From the NCBI GenBank assembly GCA_951230915.1, contig OX579638.1:7086696-7150695 (forward strand): 64,000 nucleotides of DNA, in the 5' to 3' direction. This DNA is from Antitrichia curtipendula. Lineage: Eukaryota > Streptophyta > Bryopsida > Hypnales > Leucodontaceae. The notes beneath the pieces are model-generated. The model searched no databases and was not told the origin of the DNA. It saw nothing but the letters and a program-made list of their open reading frames with translations. A program made the position numbers and the translations under genes. Shown here piece after piece: positions 37,452 through 49,800 of the stretch (its first letter is position 1; the number at the start of each line of letters is the position of its first letter).

Positions 37452-38990
37452 TTAACCCCTAAAGGTTTTTGATTATATTTTCAACAAAAAACGCTCCCAA
37501 AATTGTCCTTTTTAGTACAAATACCAAATTTTAGAAAAAGACATTTTTGGAAAAATGTAACTATAGGATCTTGTAGTATTTTGGTTTGAAAAATGTGGAA
37601 TTCTTTTTAGAAATTTCTACTGTGCAAATTGCAGGATATTAAAGTTTGAAGTGATAAAAATTCTTTTATTGACCCTGCAAAAAATTGGGCAGCTGCACTT
37701 CACAAGCTCACATTGGTATGAAAAAAAGTCCCAAATGGTAGTGCTTCTTTGGATTCAATCTTCTAGGCAAGTTGTCTACATGCTTGAAAAATTTCAGATC
37801 ATTTGAAATTGTACAATGTATAGAAAAAAATAGTAAGTAGAAAGATGTAGAGAATGATTCAAAATATTAAATCGTTGACAATTAAATTATGGAAATGAAA
37901 AATGTCAATCCCAATGATTGTAATATTGTACTCCCTCTATTCCATAATGATCTTATTGTTGGCTTTAATTGTTTTGTCCCCAAATGATATTGTTGCACTT
38001 TGTGACGTTGGAATAGGTCAAATTTGGCTTTTGATTTCTTTTTTGGACTAGCAAAACAACTTTAGAGTAGTATTTTTTCCTCCATCCATGCAATCATCAA
38101 TTGAAAGACAAATGAAATGATTGGAGGGATCAATCAATATTGTTCATTCATGTTTTTTGCATGTCTTTTAGTATTTCCCAATTGAAGGAGATGAAGCTTT
38201 GGGGAGGCAAAATAGATGTCCAAACATAATTTTAGGCACGTACTAAATGCCTATAAAATAAAAACTTCACACTCAACGATTAAATGTCTAATGGTGCTCT
38301 TTGAAAATGCCTTTAAAATTCTATTGTTCAATACTCCAAAACTACATTTCAAAAAAGGCTCTAAAGTACAAAAATTCTTAGACGCTAAGAGTGCATCAAA
38401 TTTCTATTTATAGTGCTAATTAAATCTCTAAAATGTTATTTTTAGCCTTAATCCATAGAATTTGTTCAATAGGAAGATCATTTTGGAACGGAGGTAGTGA
38501 TAAACAATCCATATCTAATATTTTTATTTTTTTCCAAAAATATTGAAAATTGAGTTAAATAAAGGATTTCAAATTTTATCCTAGAGTAGAGATTCCATAA
38601 CTACTATTTGCAAACTATCTGCAAACTAAAACTCCTCATAACTTTTCATTTCATTAATCAAAATGGAATAATTCACAGCTTTCCGCAAATATTTAAGTCT
38701 AAGAAAAAACAAATTATTATAAAAAATAAAAAAACAATTTTTTAAGAGAAATTTTTAAAGAAATTTTTTTAGTTGCACAACTTGTCCTTACACCGCTAAA
38801 AATTACATATCATACAATAACTTTTTATCCATATAGTCAAAAATTATTAAAATTGTTGGACCTTAAAGCTACACCTTGGACACATATTATGTGAAATTTT
38901 CAAAAAATAAAATATAAACTCCATTGGTAGTAAGTTGTCCAAAAAACTACTTTGTTGCCAAAAAACGTAGTTTAGGGATTTGGGGATTAA
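37452..38990 (+). mobile_element. TTAA-bounded element, copy d, carrying a nested insertion
   Basis: Left end TTAACCCCTAAAGG. The right end is decayed to 'GGGGATTAA' (TTAA at 38987-38990). Of its 1539 bp, 567 bp is a nested element (37931-38497), leaving about 970 bp. It is more diverged than copies a, e and h, so probably older. Confidence 0.8.
37931..38497. mobile_element. Stowaway-like (Tc1/mariner) element nested in copy d
   Basis: Ends CTCCCTCTATTCCATAATGA and the inverse of TCATTTTGGAACGGAGGTAG, which match the Stowaway CTCCCTCCGTTCC terminus. Compared with copy e ('ttgtaataaac'), the site reads ttgTA, element, then TGataaac. That is a TA duplication with one mutated copy. 567 bp, no transposase ORF. 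Confidence 0.8.
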
Positions 38991-39666
38991 GTTGTAAATT
39001 GTTTTGGATACCTTCAAGTATCCTCAATGCAATTTAAACGCTAACTTCTTCTTTGATTATCTTTAACTTTGATGGTAAATTCTTAATTATTTCTTATTAC
39101 TTCTTTAGACTTTTGAATTTACTCCTACTTTTAGGGTTAAGTAATTTTATCTTAAAGGCCTTGCTTTTACCTTTCTAAATTATTAAAACACTTCTACTTT
39201 TGACCTTCTCAATAAATAAAAAATTTATGGATGAAGTTTGATCGTTGTCCAGTTCATCAACCTTAATCCATCAATTTCTATTAACCTTTGACTTATAAAA
39301 TTATTTTTATCTTCACCTTTTGACTTCTATTCTTACTCTAGATTCTAAGATTCTTTAAAGATTTTTTTGGATGAATTTTCTACTTTTCATTCACTTTTTA
39401 CTCTAACTTTCATGCAAACATAATTTTTGAAAATTTTATCTATTTTTTATGGTTAAAACATTTTTGAAAAGCTATGATAATTTTCTAATTACTTTAAAAT
39501 TCACTTTGTGGTTAACTTTCCTAAATTTCTACAATCTACCTTTAACACTAACCTTTAACTCAAACTTCAAATTCTAATCTAATGTTTTTGGTGAAAATAT
39601 AAGAAATTTGGGAAAAGAAATTAATAATTGACCTCAAATTTGGTGGCTTCAATGGTCCCATCTTCA
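38991..39666. other. no gene seen, AT-rich spacer between TTAA elements d and e
   Basis: T-rich plus strand with repeated 'ttctactttt' and 'aacttt' strings and stops in all frames. No element termini were noticed. Confidence 0.4.
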
Positions 39667-40619
39667 TTAACCCCTAAAGGTCTTTGACTATGTTTTCACA
39701 AAAAACGCTCCCAAACTGCCATTTCTAGTACAAGTACCAAATTTTGGAAAAAAAACATTTTTGGACACATGTAACCGTAGGATCTTGTAATAAACTAGTT
39801 TGAGAAGATGTGGAAAACATTTCAGAAATTTCCACCGTGTAGATTGCAAGATATTAGCATTTGAAGTGACAAAACCCCTATTTTTGTCCCTGCGAAAAAC
39901 CGGGTAGCTGCACTTCACATGGTCACATTTGTATGAAAAAATGTCCAAAATGGTGGTAACTCTTTGGATTCATTCTTCAAAGAAAGTTAGCTACATGCTT
40001 GAAAAATTTCGGATCATTTGGAATTGTACAACATGTAGGAAAAAAATAGTAAGTAGAAAGAAGTAGAAAATGATTCAAAACACTAAATTGTTAAGGATTT
40101 AATTATGGAATTGAAAAATGACAATCCAAACGATTGTAATGTTGTAATAAACAATCTACACCTTGTGTTTATATTTTTTTCCAAAAATATTGAAAATTGA
40201 GTTAAATAAAGGACTTCAAAGTTTATTTTAGAGTAGAGATTCCATAACTACCCGCAAACTACCCACAACTAAAATTCCTCATAACTTTCATCTCATAAAT
40301 CAAAGTGGAATGATTCAAAGCTTTCCTTGTGCACATAAATCTCGAGAACCAATTTCAAATTTTTATTTCTCTAGAAAATGATTTTTAAAGAAGTTTTTTT
40401 TGCTGCCCGGGTTGCCCGCCGAACAATGAAAACTACATATCATACCATAACTTTTTAACCATGTGGTCAAAAGTTATGAAAATTGTTGGGCCCTAAAGCT
40501 ACTCCTCGGGCACATCTTGTGTGGAAATTTCAAAGAAAAAAAATAAAAATTCCATTCGTGGTGAGCTGCCCCAAAACGCTATGTTGTCAAAAAATGGTGT
40601 TTGGTCCTTTAGGGGTTAA
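39667..40619 (+). mobile_element. TTAA-bounded ~0.95-kb element, copy e
   Basis: TTAACCCCTAAAGG at the left and CCTTTAGGGGTTAA at the right, 953 bp. Nearly identical by eye to copies a and h along its full length, including 'actcctcgggcacatcttgt'. Confidence 0.85.
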
Positions 40620-41016
40620 GCGGGACCACAATGTTACTGTACTGTACAGTACCCGGCAAGCTCCATTTCAACTTCTTTGTGCTTGAACGTGGTATTTTAT
40701 AGACTCATGTGATATATTTGGAGAAGCCCAAGTCTCTTTTCTTTTAATTTTTAATGTTCCAACTCTTGTCTTCCAACTCTTTTCAATGTTTTCTTCTTTT
40801 TTTCAGATATTTTTTTCAAATCAAATCATATCAAATCTAATTAAAATGCTTAAATTTGATCTCTGATGTTGACTGGCCTCCTTGTTGATTTGGATTTTCG
40901 AACTCTGATGTTGAACTGGCCTCTTGTAACTTGAATTTGGAACTCTGATTTGAATTGACCTCCTTGGATTATGCTCTGGATTTTTGGAATGTCTTTTAAC
41001 TGGACAGAACTTTGAA
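40620..41016. other. spacer with short CTGATGTTGAACTGGCCTC-type repeats
   Basis: Near 40860-40975 the phrase 'ctctgatgttgactggcctcc' recurs in three diverged versions about 50 bp apart. No gene. Confidence 0.45.
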
Positions 41017-41944
41017 TTAATCCCTAAAGTTTTTTGACTATGTTTTCATCAAAATCACTCCAAAACTGCCATTTTTAATGCAAGTACCAAATTTTAGAAA
41101 AAATAAAAATTTGGACACATGTAACCATAGGATTTTGTAGTACGCTGATTTGAAAAGATGTGGGAAAAATTTCAGAAAATTCCACCGTATAGATTGCAAG
41201 ATATTAGCATTTTGAAGTGACAAAATTTTTTTTTTTGCCCCTGAGAAAAACGGGCAGCTGCACTTTACAAGGTCAGATCTTAATGAACAAATTTGCAAAA
41301 TGGTTTTAACTCTTTGGATTCATTCTTCAAGGCAAGTTGGCTACATGCTTGAAATTTTTTAGATAATCTGGAATTGTACAACATATAGGAAAAAAATAGT
41401 AAGTAGAAAGAAGTAGACAATGATTCAAAATACTAAATTGTTAACCATTTATTTATGGAATTGAAAAATGTCAATCCCAATGGTTGTAAAACTGTAATAA
41501 AAAATCTAAACCTAATGTTTTTATTTTTTTACAAAAATATTAAAAATTGAGTTAAATAAAGGACTTCAAAGTTTATTTTAGAATAGAGATTTTGTAACTA
41601 TCCGTAATCTACCCACAACTAAAATGCATCACAACTTTCATCTCATTAATCAAAATGAAATGATTCGAAGTTTTCCATATGAAATCAATATCAAATTTTT
41701 ATTTTTCATAGAAGTGATTTTTAAAGAAGTGTTTTTTATTGCCCACACTGCCTGCTGAGCAATGAAAACTATGTATCATACAATAAGTTTTGGACAATGT
41801 AGTCAAAAGTTATGAAAATTGTTGGGCCTTACAACTACTCCTTGAAAAAAAATTGTGCTAAAGTTTCAAAGGAAAAAATAAGAATTTTGTTTGTCCAAAA
41901 TCGCTATGTTGCCAAAAAACGCAATTTGGTCCTTTAGGGGTTAA
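41017..41944 (+). mobile_element. TTAA-bounded ~0.93-kb element, copy f
   Basis: Left end TTAATCCCTAAAG (one changed base), right end CCTTTAGGGGTTAA. A diverged relative of the a/e/h group ('gcccacactgcctgctgagc' in place of the GC-rich block). Confidence 0.8.
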
Positions 41945-42766
41945 GGACCTTTGGTTCGATACTGAGTCCCAAAATATAGACTTTTGGAAATTAAAACTTC
42001 CAAAAACAATTGAGTAGGCTGGGCTATGGAATTCTAAAGCTAACTAGACAGCATTAACTTTGGTATTCTACTTTTCAAATTTTTGGAACACTTTTAAGAT
42101 CCATCTAGGAGTGTTACTATTTTTTGTTGTTTCCACATGCATGGGCACACCAAGTTTTGAACTTTTCAGCCTTTAAATTGCAAACCTGACTTGCCAAGTT
42201 TTTGTAGATGCCGAAAAACATCTCATTTTCCTGATTTGAAGAATTTTTGCAAAAGTTACAAGGCTCTGAAGTTTGCAGCCGGCACATCCAAGTCTAACAC
42301 TAATTGTGGACAAGTTCAGATTTAGTGTTGTAGCTAGTAGGGGGGTAAAAACACTAAATGTCACTCAACACTAAATATCATCTTTAGTGTAGTTGCCTTA
42401 TTAAAGGCCGGCTATATGCCGGCTATATGCTGGCTATACACTGGTTTATAGGCGGCCATAAGTTGGCTAAGGTAAAATGTCCCTTTTTGGTCAAATTTTG
42501 GTCTAATTAATCCAACTTTTGGATTCCCTTGCAAGGAGAACCACTAACAAAATAAAAATGCAAAAATACTAGAAAGTTAGTGCCTAGGCAAAAGCTTTGT
42601 TGTTTTGGGTGGTAATCCCAAATTGGACACTTAAAATATTATAACCAAGGCAAAAGCTTCTCCATATTTGAGGGTTTAACCTCAAATTTTCAACATATAA
42701 ATCAAAAATTGTCAGTACTTGCCTTAATAAAGGTAGAAATTTGGCGATAGTTTCGCCGTATGGTGG
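41945..42766. other. spacer with CCGGCTATATG minisatellite
   Basis: 42406-42470 has three tandem copies of GGC(C/T)GGCTATATG-type units followed by decayed ones. Just before it, ACACTAAAT and its inverse ATTTAGTGT recur several times (42296-42391), a small cluster of inverted repeats. No gene. Confidence 0.5.
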
Positions 42767-43696
42767 TTAACCCCTAAAGTTCTATGACTATGTTTTCACC
42801 AAAAACACTCCAAAACTGCCATTTTTAGTACAAGTACCAAATTTAAAATAAAAAAAAAAAATTGACACATGTAACCATAGGATCTCATAGTAAACTGGTT
42901 TTAGAAGATGTCCAAAAAATTTCAGAATTTTCCACCATGCGGATTGCAAGATAGAGCATTTGAATTGGCAAAAATCTTTTTTTTGTCCCTGCGAAAAACA
43001 GGGCAGCTGCACTTCACAAGGTCACATTTGTATGAAAAAATGTCCAGAATGGTGGCGCATCTTTGAATTCTTTTTCCTAAACAAGTTCTCTACATGCTTA
43101 AAAATTTTCAAATCATTTGATATTGTACAACATATACAAAAAAAATAGTAAGTAGAAAGAAGTAGAGAATGATCCAAAATACTAAATTGTTAAGAATTTA
43201 ATTATGGAATTGAAAAATGTAAATCCCAATGGTTGTAATGTTGTAATAAACAACCTACATCCTACAAAATTATTTTTTTCAAAAATATTAAAAATTGAGT
43301 CAAATAAACAACTTCAAAGTTTATTTTAGAGTAGATAATCTATAACTGCTTGCAAACCAAAAATCCTCATAACTTTTGATTCATTGGTCGAAATGGAATG
43401 ATTCAAAGCTTTCCACGTTTATATAACTCTAGAAAACCAATTTCAAATGTTTATTTTGAAAAAAGTGATTTTTTCTAATCTGCCCGGACTGCCCAGTTAC
43501 GAAAAAAAGTAACATATTTGGCCATAGCTTTTGACTCCTATTTCCAAATGTCATGAAATTTAGTGCATATGAAAGGTACTCCTTGCGCCCACCTTCTATT
43601 AAAATTTCAGCCCAAAATATGAAAATCTCCAGTCACAAGTACCTGCCCAAATTTTTTATACTGCCAAAAACCGCATGCTGGTCCTTTAGGGGTTAA
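42767..43696 (+). mobile_element. TTAA-bounded ~0.93-kb element, copy g
   Basis: TTAACCCCTAAAG at the left, CCTTTAGGGGTTAA at the right, 930 bp. Same subgroup as copies b and c ('ggtactccttgcgcccacct'). Confidence 0.85.
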
Positions 43697-44746
43697 CACC
43701 AAATTCCACAATAAGAATTTTGGAAGATTAACAAATATGAGGACTTTGAGAAATTTGTTTCCAACTCAAAACTTCTCAAAATGACTTCAATACAAACATG
43801 TAGACCACGAATTCCAATGTCTAGGCTTCATGGGGGGATTTGCAACAACAAAAGTTGTAAAATCTCTCTCCAAAAAAGCTCGGTTAGGAATTTGCTAATA
43901 GAATAAGCCACCAAAATGCGAATTAGTTAGTACTTCAACACAAATCCATCAATAATTGCCAAACTTTTCAAAGGGACCCCATTGTCCTTTTAATGGACTT
44001 AAAACCGTGAACACAAAGAACTTCAGTGACAATCAAACGAGGAACAAAGCTCCAAATGCACTTCAAGCAACACATCTTGGCCAAGCTCAACGGAAAAAAA
44101 AGGGTGCTAACTAAGAAGAAGTATGACTTTTGTGAACCACCATACTAGTTTACTTCCTAGAGTACTAACTTCCTAGAAAATATGAACATTATGTATGAAG
44201 TTCAAAGTATAGAAGTGTTAATACACCGGAATAAGCCATGACCACATTTTAGGGAGTTTTCTATAATGTAGGGATAGGAACTTCAGTAATTTAGGGTGAA
44301 AATCTCAAAATGGAGTTAGGAAAGAAAAAAAAAATCTAGGAAAAATTAGGGATTTAAGACTAAGAAAACTCTATGCAAGATTTGGTAAAGTAACCAAATT
44401 AGGCAAATGGTAAATGCTTAGAAAATAAAAACAAAATCTTACAAATGGGAAATGCTTATAGAAAAAATTTAGAAACAAAAAAGAAATATTAAATATAAAA
44501 AACATAAAATGAAAACCAAAAAAATAGAAAGTAAGAAATAAAAACTAAAACTAAAAACTAAAATACTACAAGTAGGAAATGAAGCTAAAAATAAATTGAA
44601 AACCACAGAAAATAATAAATATGAAAGAACACAAAACAAGTTAGTAAACTTAAGTCAGACTACTACTAGAACACTAGAATAGTGAAGGAATCACTAAAAT
44701 AGGGTAAAAACAATAAAATTGAAGAAAAAATAGTAATTTAAAGGAA
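43697..44746. other. no gene seen; A-rich plus strand
   Basis: Plus strand increasingly A-rich, with 'aaaactaaaactaaaaacta' strings near 44540. Stops in all frames. Confidence 0.4.
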
Positions 44747-44846
44747 TTTGCACTAAATTGGTGCAGTTTGCGCTAAATTAGCGCAATCTACACCAAATTG
44801 GTGCAGTTTGCACTAATTTGGCGCGATTTACACTATTTTAGCGATT
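44747..44846. repeat. five 20-bp near-palindromic units
   Basis: Exactly five 20-bp units start at 44747, 44767, 44787, 44807 and 44827. The type is TTTGCRCTAAATTGGTGCAG. The second (TTTGCGCTAAATTAGCGCAA) is almost a perfect palindrome. The last unit is the most diverged. Confidence 0.85.
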
Positions 44847-45149
44847 TTATAGTAAAGTAGAGTTGGATGAACGTAATTAGTGAAAGAAATTTGTTAAGAG
44901 TTTGGGTATAGGTAAAATTAGGGAGGAGCTTTTTTTCTTCCAATTTTCTTGCAATTTTATGTGGGGGGAAGAGAGAGTGTGCAAAGAATGAAAGTAAAAA
45001 TGCTAAGAAGATGATGGAAATGGATTAGAGTTGAAAGTAGGACAATTTGTTGCATAAGTTCACTTGTTTCCGTGAGAAAAATGGATGAAAATGGAGGTTT
45101 TCTAGATCAGATGGAAAAGTGCTTGAGAAGAATGGAAATTTTTTTATTA

Positions 45150-46870
45150 ATAAGGGATTGCCAACTTTGGTGAGCAACATAGAGAGAATCACTACAAGAA
45201 AACGAGGGGTTTTGCAACTACACTGTGCAACTCATTTTGTAGTTGCATAGGTCGTTTGCAACTAGGTGATAATTTGGAACCCGCAGTTGCAGTGGACAAG
45301 TTGCATGAGTTGCAAAGCAGTTGCAAAAAATTTAAAGTTGTTTATCATTTGACAATATATTTGAAAGTTCATCGATGAACTTTTCTGACGTGGTTGCTTA
45401 CGTGGAAGTCATTTGTGTGCAACTGGTTTGCAACTATTGTGCAACTGGTTTGTGATTGACTTACAACTGGTTTGCGATTGGTGTGCAACTGGTTTGCAAC
45501 TATTGTGCAACTGGTTTGTGATTGACTTACAACTGGTTTGCGATTGGTGTGCAACTAGTTTGCGATTGATGTGGAACTAGTTTGCATCTTTGTGACTTGT
45601 AGATTTGAAATTTGAATTTCAAAGATTTGTACATTCTAAATTTCAGATCTATCTTTTTTTTTAGATCGCCAAATCTAGAAATATCTTAAACTTTAAATAT
45701 TTATAGATTTTTGTAGATTATAAAAATCTACAAGTTGTAGATTTTCTACAAGTTGTAGAAATCTACAAAGTGTAAAAATCTACAAAATATATAAATATTA
45801 GAATTTCATTATCAAAATTCATTACACAATACTGCTATAACTTACAATTTTTATATGTTCAATCTAATGGTATTCTTGACAATTGATGTGAGACAATTAA
45901 TAAAAGACTTAATAGTAGTTGCATTTTATTTGTTTTCTAGTTGCATTTTAGTTTTTTCAAGTTAAAAGTCTAGCTGTTTTCTAGTCAAATTGAAATTGCA
46001 ATGTAGTTGTAGTCTAGTTGCACTATAGTTGCAATCCAATTGTAGTCCAGTTGCATTCTAGTTGCATTCTAGTTAAATTGCTATCGAATTTAAATTACAT
46101 GCAACTATAGATAGACACATTGGACTCTACAGAACGTAAAATTGTCCACATCGACAATTGTGATGAAGATTGGATGTAAAGTACCTCACATCAACTCTTT
46201 TGTTACATTCCTGTATGCGTAACTATATGTTGCGACTACTTTGCAACTATTTTGCAACTACAGTGTAACTATGTCAAAGTTGGTGCAAATATAGAGGTTT
46301 GTAGTTGCAGGGCAGTTGCGTAGGACATGTAGTTGCATTTCGGGTCAGTTGTAGCAGACACGTTTTTCTTCTAGTGAATGGAGATGCAAATGACATTGAA
46401 AATTTGTGGAAAGATGCGCCTTTAAATTAGCTTTTTGAAAAGCCTAGGCTTGTCCCATTTGGAGCAAGGACAAGGATATAGTAGCCGATTTTGTGGGAGG
46501 TCAATTGCCAGCTTCAAATGGATTTATCAACTTTGGCGAGCAATATAGGGCAAACTGCAAAGCAAATTGAGCTGAATTCTTGGGAGAACTTGGATCTTAA
46601 ATTTAGCTTTCTGAAAAGTTATAGCTTGCCAAATTTGGAGCTATGGAAAAGATGGAGCAATCAATTTTGTACAAGGACGTCAGCTGCCGCTTTCAAATGG
46701 AACTGTCAACTTTGGTGAGTAATATCGGAAGAACAACAAGGCGGATCGAGATAAATTTTTGAGAAGAATTGGATCCTTAAGCTCACTTTCCATGCAAACC
46801 AAGCTTGTTCCATTTGAAGCAAGAACAAGGCAATGGTAGACAATTTTGTGGAGGGAGGTCAATTGTCATG
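45150..46870. repeat. ~177-bp tandem array interrupted by a CACTA element
   Basis: The marker 'caactttgg(t/c)gag' occurs at 45162, 46528 and 46706. The last two are 178 bp apart. After removing the 1187-bp CACTA element and its 3-bp duplication, the first two are 176 bp apart. Each unit also carries 'ttcaaatgga', 'aaattgagc/gatcgagat' and 'tttctgaaaag'-like strings. Confidence 0.7.
45190..46376. mobile_element. non-autonomous CACTA (En/Spm) element, 1187 bp
   Basis: Starts CACTACAAGAAAACGAGG and ends CGTTTTTCTTCTAGTG. AAT flanks both ends (45187-45189 and 46377-46379), the 3-bp duplication expected for CACTA elements. Subterminal regions are full of TTGCAACT-type motifs. These include a 66-bp tandem pair (45415-45480 and 45481-45546, 'gtgtgcaactggtttgcaac') and clusters of 'tagttgca' near the right end. 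No transposase ORF. Confidence 0.92.
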
Positions 46871-49800
46871 GGTCGATGACTAGTTTTTGGTTCTTTTGTT
46901 CACTATTTTTTATTCTTGTTGATGCCCTTTTAAAATGTATTGATAAATACACTATATTTATGCCTTACCATGGTTGAGTGAGGGACACAAAAGTTATGCA
47001 TGGAGTTTTCTTTGTGGAATAAAAAGATCTAATGGATTCTTGAATGTAGAGTCTATTTTTTTTAGAATTTTAGGGCAAGCACAGAAGCACGGAAGTGCTG
47101 CCCCAAATCCAACTAAATTAGGGTTAGCTGAATTGGGTGATGACAAATAAGGTATCACTTGCTTGCTTGAAAGGAGGTGTCCTAGTGTTGGATTTAGAAA
47201 ACTAAGTGGGAAATGCAAAAATTGAAAGTCATGCATGTGGAAAATGGAGCACTTGAGGTGATTGATGTTGTGCTGTAATTTTTGGTTAAGGCCTAGTTTA
47301 GGCCATTTTGAGCCCTGAATTGCACATTTGAGTGAGATTTTGGAATACAAAGTTGCCATAATTCACTTAAGTATTTAAGTAGATGATGGTGGGTTGTTAG
47401 GAGGTTTATTTGGTGATGTGAGATGGACTGTTCCCTTCTCACTTAGAGTCAATTCACTAAAAAATTACCAAAAAATTTATAGGATTCCATTGTTTGGAGG
47501 CAATTTAAGTTAGGGTCCACACACTCCCCATTGGCCAAACTCTAAGGGTGATTTTTTCTTCATGCGGAGAAAATCACTCATAACCTTTAATATTCTTCCA
47601 TGGATTTTCTACCTTTTTTTATGACTTGCAAATCGCTAGTTTCCACTTGCAAAATGGCTTGAAAGTTGGAATTGGAGTTTGTCTTTTCTCAAAATTTTGA
47701 TTGATGTAGGTTATTTAGAAGGTTTGAGAAAGTAAAAGAAGAATCTAAGTTGACTTCATTTAGACATCATATGCTCTTGATACACCGGTCAACTTATCAT
47801 ATATCTTATAAAGTTGTTAAAAGTTGTTAATTGCCGGCAGTTTTAGTACTTGTTGGTGTTGGATTGTCTTAAAATTTGGCTAAGCATTATTTTAGGCTAA
47901 CACAAACTATCTTAATATTTAGTGGAATTTTAACATTACCTAGGTAATTCCTATAAAAAATTTATGTCCATAAACACGGTTGACTTCATTGTTTGCAATT
48001 CAAAAAAATATGAAACTTTCTGGATAGCTACTAGGAAGCCCTCAAATACTAAATGCAAGTTTACACATTGATTTTGCAGTAATAGGGGAGTATTTTAATT
48101 CATATATTGTGATTTAAATTCATACATTCTTATTTAATTCTTCTAAAGAGGAATCATTCATTTACTAGGAAATCTAGGCAAAGTGGCTTCAACATTGAGC
48201 TTCTGGCGTATTTTTATGCTAAAAAATACTTCTCTTTAATCTTCAGTTCCACATGTTTCAAAACCGTGGATTTTCACTTGCAAAGTTACAATATGATATT
48301 TCCCAATTTTTGCAAATTGGATGGTGACTTCTACATAAATTTCTAGTAGAGATTCTTAGGACTCTAGTAGACTTCTGACAACCTATTCTACCACTCTTCT
48401 AACTTGTAGTCTGTCATGAGCAATTCTAGGATAAATCTGGTAAAGTCTAATTTTGGTGTTTTCTACTACTTTGGCCATCAAGGCTCAAATCTATTTAAAC
48501 TCTTAATCGACATTCTAAACACCTAATTAGAGCACTTTTGGACTTTTGGGGAATAATACTCCATATTTGTGGGGACTTCTACTAAACACGATGTCAACAC
48601 TTTTTTTGAGGTTTTTTTTACTTGAAATACTAATAAAAATGAGCAAAAAAAATCAAAGACCTTGGTGATAACTACATGGCTCACATTCTAACATAGACAA
48701 ATTTAGATTGAGAAAAGACATAGTTGTTATAGCACAAGAGATTCAATCTAAAAAAGTGATTACATTGTCGTCATGTCGTCGTCTCTTTAAGATGTCAAAG
48801 ATATTAAACCCTAATCCAATATTATCTTCACAAAGTTTTAAACCTACGGATTGACAATGAGTATTGTTTGGTTATTGTTATTTCATAGTGCGCATGTTAA
48901 TTTACAATTTATTGCATCATTGTGATGCACAATTACTTCAAAGAATTGACACTATTTTGTAATCAATATTAACTATGTGATTTCTTTATGTTAATCACAA
49001 GTGCATAAAACACAAATTATGCAAAAAAAATTGTTATCTTTGTCGTGCATTTAATGTGTGTTGGAGTACAAGGAAAATCCATAACAATAATGTCATTGCT
49101 ATTTGCACTGCAATAACACTTATTAAATGGTATCAATGTTCCAAAAATATTTGTCAATGTTCAATTTTTGATCACCATTCTAATTAACATTAATTTTTTA
49201 CTTAATTAAATTTCATGCATTTTGTTCGTCATCACTTAATTAGTATACATTCTAGTGGCCATCAAATTTTAGTTTGAATTGAATTAATCAGTAAGCCACC
49301 AAGAAAATTGATGGTGAATTGAAGGAATCCCTTTACTAACATTTGGTGAGTTTAGAGGGTGGAGAGGTCCTTTTTAACTTAAAATCCATTCAATGAACAC
49401 TCAAAGGATATGAGATAACTTGAAGATGAGAGCTTGATTATTCATTGTCAAAACGTAAGGAGTGTGTTAAAACTAGAATTTTAGACCTCATTTAGGCATA
49501 GTAGAATAGCCTTTTGCAAAAAAATTCAAACTAAAAGAAGCTGGTAAATCAAGTTAAGTTTCATCTCCAAAAATCTTTTTGAGATTTCAAGCCTCCAATC
49601 AAAAGTTATATACAAATTTTAGAGAGGCATTGGAAGGGAGTTTTTTTGACATTTTCAAACATTCTCTTTGAAATTTGTCCATAACTTTTGAGTGGAAGAT
49701 TGAAATCTCAAACGTATATTTGGAAATAAAACTTAACTTAATTTTCCAATTTTTATAAGTTCAAAGTTATTTGGAAAAAAAAATTCTACTAAGCATAAAT

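Noticed and set aside
23823..43148. ORFs of 60-87 codons with shared 'CPCKK.GSCTS..H' wording (for example 31507-31722, 33183-33404, 42960-43148)
   Set aside because: They are translations of the same non-coding block in copies of the TTAA element, in either orientation, and differ by frameshifts between copies.
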